Below, one piece after another: positions 59,885-64,000 of a DNA stretch of 64,000 nucleotides. The position numbers and the translations under genes were made by a program. Source of the DNA: an uncultured Verrucomicrobiota bacterium. GTDB lineage: Bacteria; Verrucomicrobiota; Kiritimatiellia; CAJWTS01. The notes beneath the pieces were generated by a model. That model did not search any database. It saw only the letters and a list, made by a program, of their open reading frames with translations, and was not told where the DNA came from. The stretch is taken from the NCBI GenBank assembly GCA_913047795.1, contig CAJWTS010000002.1, positions 42,785 to 106,784 of the forward strand, in the 5' to 3' direction. Each line of letters begins with the position of its first letter. Position 1 is the first letter of the stretch.

Positions 59885-62641
59885 CTATTCGTCGTCCTCG
59901 TCGACACCCGGAAGAAGTCGCTCCGCAAGTTCAATGAACTTCGCGTTGCTCCAAAAATCGAGGGATTGGTCGCGGAAGCCGCGTGCGGCGTTTTTGGCAT
60001 CGAGATGATGGCAATAGACCGCGGCGGCGAGTGCCATGCGGCCGCGCTGCTGTCGACTTGCCTTCGAATTCTCGCGTTTTAGATAATGTCGAATGAGCGC
60101 GAGGTAATCGCGTGGCAAAACGTCGGCCCATGGCACGAGTCGTTTTTGATCCGTCACGCGAATTCCCTTGGGGTCCGCCCCTGTCACGTCGAGTTTAGTA
60201 CGCCAGCACCAGGGGCAGGAATTTTCCTTCAGGTTATTCACGAGAAACTTGCGCAGATCGACCAGCATGGAGAAGCCCTCGACCATCGATTGGAAGCCGG
60301 CCGCGCCGTCTTCGGTCACAAATTCTTTTTTACGGCGATTCAATACGCGAACGGCTTCGCGGTAATCATGCGAGAGTACAAACTGTTTGTTCTCAGCGCG
60401 GAGCGTCTCGAGGGCCTCTTTCTCGCGAGCCCCTGCTGCCGTGCGTTCGGTTCTCTCGCGCGCGTCGGCCGCGCGCCGTGTGCGCTCGGATTCCTCGGCT
60501 TCCCATGCGGCCTTTCGTTCCGCGACGATCGTCTCGGCCCGTTCGAATTCCCCACGTATTACGTCGTCCATTTTCTCAAGTCTCGCCAGCGCGCGACCTG
60601 CCCGGGTCAGGTGGTCCTTGATCATCGCCAGTTGCTTTTCGACATCCTCATCGGTTGCTTGCATGCCCTCCCTGATCGCACGAACAGCGTCGGTCAGGGC
60701 CGCAGCCTGTGCGACGTCGTTAGATGCCCGGTAGTCGCTGACTGTACCGGCGAGCGTGTTTGTGGCATGGCCGTATAAGGCACTTTCGACCATGACGTCT
60801 TCATAGGCCGCCACTGCATTCGTGAAGCTGCGTGTTACCAGGTCCACGTTGGCAAGATCGGCGATCGCTGGAAAGGGGGCGTCGGGAGGCGCGTCCGTCG
60901 CGAGATCGCCAGATGGCCGCGGCGGCTCTTCCGCGCTTTCCGCTTCGGATTCGTCAGCCTCTTCTGGTGGTGTGGCTACGAGACCTTCTTGAACTTTGGT
61001 GGTATCCTCTTGCTCGGCGTTCTCCGTCGTTTCTTCCTTCGTTGCGTCTTTCTTATCGTCGCCTGACTCGCTCTCTTCCTTTTCCTTTTCTGGTTCGGGA
61101 GGATTCAGGATGGCCTCGATGCGCGGCGTTGGGTTGGGCTTGGGGAGCGCGTTCACCGTTGGTTCTCCGAGCAGTTCAATGGCGGCGGTACGACCGGACT
61201 TCCAGCGTTCAGATGCCTTGCTAATAAGGTTCCCGGCTGTCGTCCAAGAGCGGCGCTCCGCGTCAATCGCGCTCATTCGGTCCGTCGTGCTCGTCGCCAT
61301 GCGGCGCTTCATGATGTACCGATCGCGCCGGTCCTTCTTGATCGACGTGTGGCGGATGAACCAATAGGTGCCGCCACCGATCAGGGCAATTATGAAGAGG
61401 GATACGAAGACAGTCCCGGTTCGCTTTTTTCGGCTGGCGGGAGCGAGATCTTTTCGTTCTTCTCCCTTCGTCGCCGCTTCGTCCTTTTGTTCGGGTGTCG
61501 GCGTGCGCAGGCCGCTCTTGCCCCGTGTTACGACGATCTTCGATCCTTTGCGGGTGGTGGGCGCCGGCGCGGACGTCACCTCGGTGCTCTCCTTGCGGAC
61601 CTCTTCGACGGCAGCTGTGGCTGATTTCTTCTTTCGAATCTTGATCGTACCCTTCGGTCGCGGAAGCTTCCCGGCCCGGTGCGTTTTTTCCATGACCTCT
61701 TCCATGACTTTGAAGATATCAGCCGTCAATGATGCGTAAGTCGGGTGGCGGGCGCTGGGATCCATGCGTAACATGCGTGTGACTACGTTCGACACGGAGT
61801 CCGGAACGTCGTTCCGGATCTCGTTGAGTGGCACGGGCTCCTTCTCGAGACGAGCGCGAACGAGGTCGTTTGTTGTCTCACCTGTAAAGGGAGGCTGACC
61901 TGCGATCGCGTGGTAAAGGGTGGCACCCAGGCTGTACATGTCTGAACGCTCCGTCTGTGGTTCGCGCTTCAGCTTTTCGGGCGGAATGTAGTTCGGTGTC
62001 CCCCACACCGCGACTTCTTCGCTGCGTCCGATAGAGCCGGCAAGTCCAAAGTCGGCAAGCTTCGGTGTACCCGTTTCATCCAGCAGAATGTTTTCTGGTT
62101 TAACATCTCCATGCAGAAGACCGGAATCCGCCGCGGCCTCGAGTCCCTTGGCGACGCCAACGGCGATGCGCAACGACTCGTGGATGTCCTGCGCGCCGCC
62201 TTCTTCGATCATCTTGCCCAGGCGCAGCCCGCTGACGAGTTCCATGGCGATATAGGGCTGACCATGTTCCTGCCCGAACGAATGAATCTGTATCACGTTC
62301 GGATGATTTAGCGCGGCCGCGGCCTGGGCTTCCTTCTGGAAACCCGCTACGAATTCGGCGTTTTCGCCCAGTTCCTTGTGTAAAACCTTGATGGCCACCG
62401 ACCTCTTGAGGGCCTCGTCATAGCCCTCATAAACACCGCCCATGCCACCCTCGCCCAATTTTCCCACGAGAAGGAATTGGCCAAACGCTGCGGGCACCGT
62501 CTGTTCGTGGCGGCAATGGGGACAGGTCAGGTCGGAAAAAGCCGGAATCCCGCCGATCTCGATCCTCTGGCCGCATTTCCGACAACTTGTGTATTCGAGC
62601 GGCTCGGTAAGGACCTCGCTGGTTGTTGAGTCGTCAGACAT
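59885..62641 (-). CDS. Zinc-ribbon Ser/Thr protein kinase, non-RD, with membrane anchor
   Basis: A 918 aa eukaryote-like kinase. N-terminal zinc ribbon Cys20, Cys23, Cys40, Cys43. Kinase domain about 55-320: Gly loop GKLGEGGMGGVYEG, Lys85 in VAIKVLH, catalytic loop HGDVKPEN with Asp179 and Asn184 (Gly178 where RD kinases have Arg), DFGLAG at 197. A basic linker (330-405), a membrane helix at about 409-429, and a long extracytoplasmic part: an acidic Glu-rich stretch and a coiled-coil section near 690-800. Substrates are unknown. It is convergent with the DciA-like gene and divergent from lgt. Confidence 0.92.
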   Translation of the reverse strand: MSDDSTTSEVLTEPLEYTSCRKCGQRIEIGGIPAFSDLTCPHCRHEQTVPAAFGQFLLVGKLGEGGMGGVYEGYDEALKRSVAIKVLHKELGENAEFVAGFQKEAQAAAALNHPNVIQIHSFGQEHGQPYIAMELVSGLRLGKMIEEGGAQDIHESLRIAVGVAKGLEAAADSGLLHGDVKPENILLDETGTPKLADFGLAGSIGRSEEVAVWGTPNYIPPEKLKREPQTERSDMYSLGATLYHAIAGQPPFTGETTNDLVRARLEKEPVPLNEIRNDVPDSVSNVVTRMLRMDPSARHPTYASLTADIFKVMEEVMEKTHRAGKLPRPKGTIKIRKKKSATAAVEEVRKESTEVTSAPAPTTRKGSKIVVTRGKSGLRTPTPEQKDEAATKGEERKDLAPASRKKRTGTVFVSLFIIALIGGGTYWFIRHTSIKKDRRDRYIMKRRMATSTTDRMSAIDAERRSWTTAGNLISKASERWKSGRTAAIELLGEPTVNALPKPNPTPRIEAILNPPEPEKEKEESESGDDKKDATKEETTENAEQEDTTKVQEGLVATPPEEADESEAESAEEPPRPSGDLATDAPPDAPFPAIADLANVDLVTRSFTNAVAAYEDVMVESALYGHATNTLAGTVSDYRASNDVAQAAALTDAVRAIREGMQATDEDVEKQLAMIKDHLTRAGRALARLEKMDDVIRGEFERAETIVAERKAAWEAEESERTRRAADARERTERTAAGAREKEALETLRAENKQFVLSHDYREAVRVLNRRKKEFVTEDGAAGFQSMVEGFSMLVDLRKFLVNNLKENSCPWCWRTKLDVTGADPKGIRVTDQKRLVPWADVLPRDYLALIRHYLKRENSKASRQQRGRMALAAAVYCHHLDAKNAARGFRDQSLDFWSNAKFIELAERLLPGVDEDDE

Positions 62642-62763
62642 CGGGAAGTTGGGATGCTATGCAAAAGACCTGGTCATGGCAAGCTGTCGTGATGATGGCG
62701 TCGCGATATGGGCAAGCGTGAATTCGATGGTTTTCTTCTCCAAACGACTCGGGAATCCCTATA

Positions 62764-63585
62764 ATGTGGCACGGAGTTATGCATCCTGTGTTCTTCGAAA
62801 GTGGGCGTCTGGTGATCCATTCGTATGGCATCATGATGGCCTTGGCCCTCGTGGCCTGCGTCGTTGTCTGGGATCGGTTGTCGCGTCAACGTGGCCGGCC
62901 CGACGGTTACGGGAGTGAGATTGGCGTCTGGCTAATGGTGTTTGCGTTGCTCGGCGCGCGCGCCTCGTACGTGATCTCGAACTATGCGGCGTATTACAAA
63001 GACCATCCGGAGAAGATTCTGCGTTTTGATGAGGGCGGATTGATTTACTACGGTGGGGTGATCGGGGGGCTCTTTGGACTGTTTCTACTCTCGCGCTGGC
63101 GAAGGGATCAATATGGCGGGTTGCTCGATAGTGTGGCGGCCGGGTTGCCATTGGGGCATGCCCTCGGCCGCGTCGGATGCTTTCTCAACGGCTGCTGCTT
63201 TGGTCGGCCAGATGATGGGTTCCTCGCCGTCCGGTACCCTGCCAGGACCCAGCCGTGGTATGATCACTACGATCATGGTCTGCTTGCCGCGGACGCCACG
63301 CAGAGCCTGGCTGTGCACCCGGTCCAACTCTATGAAGCGGCTTTCAACGTGGTGCTCTGTGTATTGCTCGTGCGCGCACACAAGCGGCGTACGGCGAACG
63401 GACAGATTGTGGCCGCATACCTGATGGCGTATCCAGCCGCGCGATTCGTCCTTGAGTTTATGCGGGGAGATCCCCGACTGCTCTGGGGCGTGTTGAGCGT
63501 GGCGCAAATTATCAGCGTGGCGCTGTTCGGCGCCGGTGTTTGCATATGGGTCTGGGCGCGTCGACACCCCCTGGTGCCGTCATGA
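62764..63585 (+). CDS. lgt: Prolipoprotein diacylglyceryl transferase
   Basis: Seven-helix inner-membrane enzyme that adds diacylglycerol to the lipobox cysteine of prolipoproteins. At 273 aa it is of normal size. Landmarks: IHSYGIMMALALVACV, GARASYVISN, GGLIYYGGVIGGLFGL, the signature GHALGRVGCFLNGCCFGRP, HPVQLYEAAFN, and ARFVLEFMRGDPR. It would act on the lipoproteins at 43.4, 50.5 and 52.9 kb. An alternative ATG is at 62779. Overlaps the next gene by four bases (ATGA). Confidence 0.95.
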   Translation: MWHGVMHPVFFESGRLVIHSYGIMMALALVACVVVWDRLSRQRGRPDGYGSEIGVWLMVFALLGARASYVISNYAAYYKDHPEKILRFDEGGLIYYGGVIGGLFGLFLLSRWRRDQYGGLLDSVAAGLPLGHALGRVGCFLNGCCFGRPDDGFLAVRYPARTQPWYDHYDHGLLAADATQSLAVHPVQLYEAAFNVVLCVLLVRAHKRRTANGQIVAAYLMAYPAARFVLEFMRGDPRLLWGVLSVAQIISVALFGAGVCIWVWARRHPLVPS

Positions 63586-64000
63586 CGTTTACGTCTGATG
63601 AGGCGAGCGCCGGCGTTCGCCTGGACGCCTGGCTGATGGAGTGCGACCTGGACCTTTCGCGGTCTCGTATTCAGTCCCTGATTCGCGATGGGTACGTCAC
63701 TGTCGACGGCAAGGCGGTACGCAAGAATCTGCGTATGTCGCCCGGCCGGACGGTCGAGGTCGAGTTACCCCCGGTGGAATCGAGCGATCTGGTGGCCGAG
63801 GATATTCCACTGGATGTCCTTCTTGAAGATGAGGCTTTCGTCGTGATTAACAAACCGCCGGGACTCGTTGTTCATCCTGCAGCCGGTCACAGCAGCGGTA
63901 CGCTTGTCAATGCACTGCTGCATCGCTATCCCGAGTTGCCGGACATCGGAGGCGAACGGCGACCCGGCATTGTGCATCGGCTGGACAAGGATACGAGTGG
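63582..64000 (+). CDS. rluD: RluA/RluD-family 23S rRNA pseudouridine synthase, truncated by window end
   Basis: The first 139 residues are visible. An S4 RNA-binding domain (SAGVRLDAWLMECDLDLSRS, about 10-70) is followed by the synthase core start (VVINKPPGLVVHPAAGHSSG) and the catalytic motif HRLDKDTSG, whose Asp is the nucleophile. S4 plus this core marks the RluD/RluC type. The start ATG lies in the lgt stop (ATGA). The rest is beyond base 64000. Confidence 0.9.
   Translation, partial: MTFTSDEASAGVRLDAWLMECDLDLSRSRIQSLIRDGYVTVDGKAVRKNLRMSPGRTVEVELPPVESSDLVAEDIPLDVLLEDEAFVVINKPPGLVVHPAAGHSSGTLVNALLHRYPELPDIGGERRPGIVHRLDKDTS

Overview
The window is a 64 kb piece of a chromosome from a Gram-negative, outer-membrane-bearing bacterium, GC-rich by eye. 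LpxA/LpxD/FabZ, BamA, Skp, a SurA-type chaperone, an LptF/G permease, a type II secretion secretin and several lipobox proteins together require an LPS-type double envelope. A large Ser/Thr kinase with an N-terminal zinc ribbon, an alanyl-tRNA synthetase that stops after the editing domain, and the overall gene mix suggest the PVC superphylum (Verrucomicrobiota/Kiritimatiellota-like). That placement is inference; no rRNA is present to settle it. Most of the sequence is housekeeping. I see no prophage, insertion sequence or CRISPR array.

Layout. 1-4.5 kb: end of ptsH, then ptsI, metK and ahcY (PTS phosphorelay, methyl cycle). 4.7-9.3 kb: OmpA-like protein with calcium-type repeats, a DUF3108 protein, an LptF/G permease, fabZ and lpxA. 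9.4-14.1 kb: core type II secretion genes gspD-gspE-gspF. 14.2-19.6 kb: SPFH protein on the minus strand, a transporter/acyltransferase/acyl-ACP ligase fusion and a membrane-anchored hydrolase. 19.6-24 kb: metallophosphoesterase, PhyH-type dioxygenase, nitrilase-family amidase, CocE-type hydrolase and tRNA-Ala(GGC). 24-25 kb: a poorly coding stretch with one small membrane ORF and a broken ORF. 24.9-33.7 kb: SpoU methylase, mtlD-like gene, ispE, tRNA-Gln(TTG), prs, rplY, pth, rpsF, ssb, rpsR, rplI and dnaB. 33.7-42.5 kb: bamA, skp, lpxD, galE, pncC, recA, short alaS and a zinc-ribbon protein. 42.5-50.5 kb: SpoU methylase, a repeat lipoprotein, a NYN RNase-like protein, a SurA-like protein, rsmA, an HD phosphohydrolase, an ABC ATPase, glycerate kinase and tpx. 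50.5-58.3 kb: M48 protease, ArsC-type reductase, YjbQ, a LysM lipoprotein and then a set built round two 'rSAM/selenodomain-associated' (arsenosugar-type) glycosyltransferases with DUF547, a VTT membrane protein and a mercuric-reductase-like flavoprotein. 58.7-64 kb: alpha/beta hydrolase, DciA-like protein, Ser/Thr kinase, lgt and the start of an rluD-type gene.

How the genes work together. Envelope biogenesis dominates: LPS lipid A (fabZ, lpxA, lpxD), LPS transport, outer membrane protein assembly (bamA, skp, the surA-like gene), lipoprotein maturation (lgt) and secretion. The ispE-tRNA-prs-rplY-pth-rpsF-ssb-rpsR-rplI-dnaB run is a compact translation/replication block with many 1-17 nt overlaps. 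The least ordinary parts are the 52-58 kb glycosyltransferase cassette, which lacks arsM or arsS in the window; the repeat-expanded SSB linker; the ispE/tRNA-Gln overlap; and the 23.9-25 kb stretch. All start choices, promoters and hairpins were read by eye without alignment or folding software.
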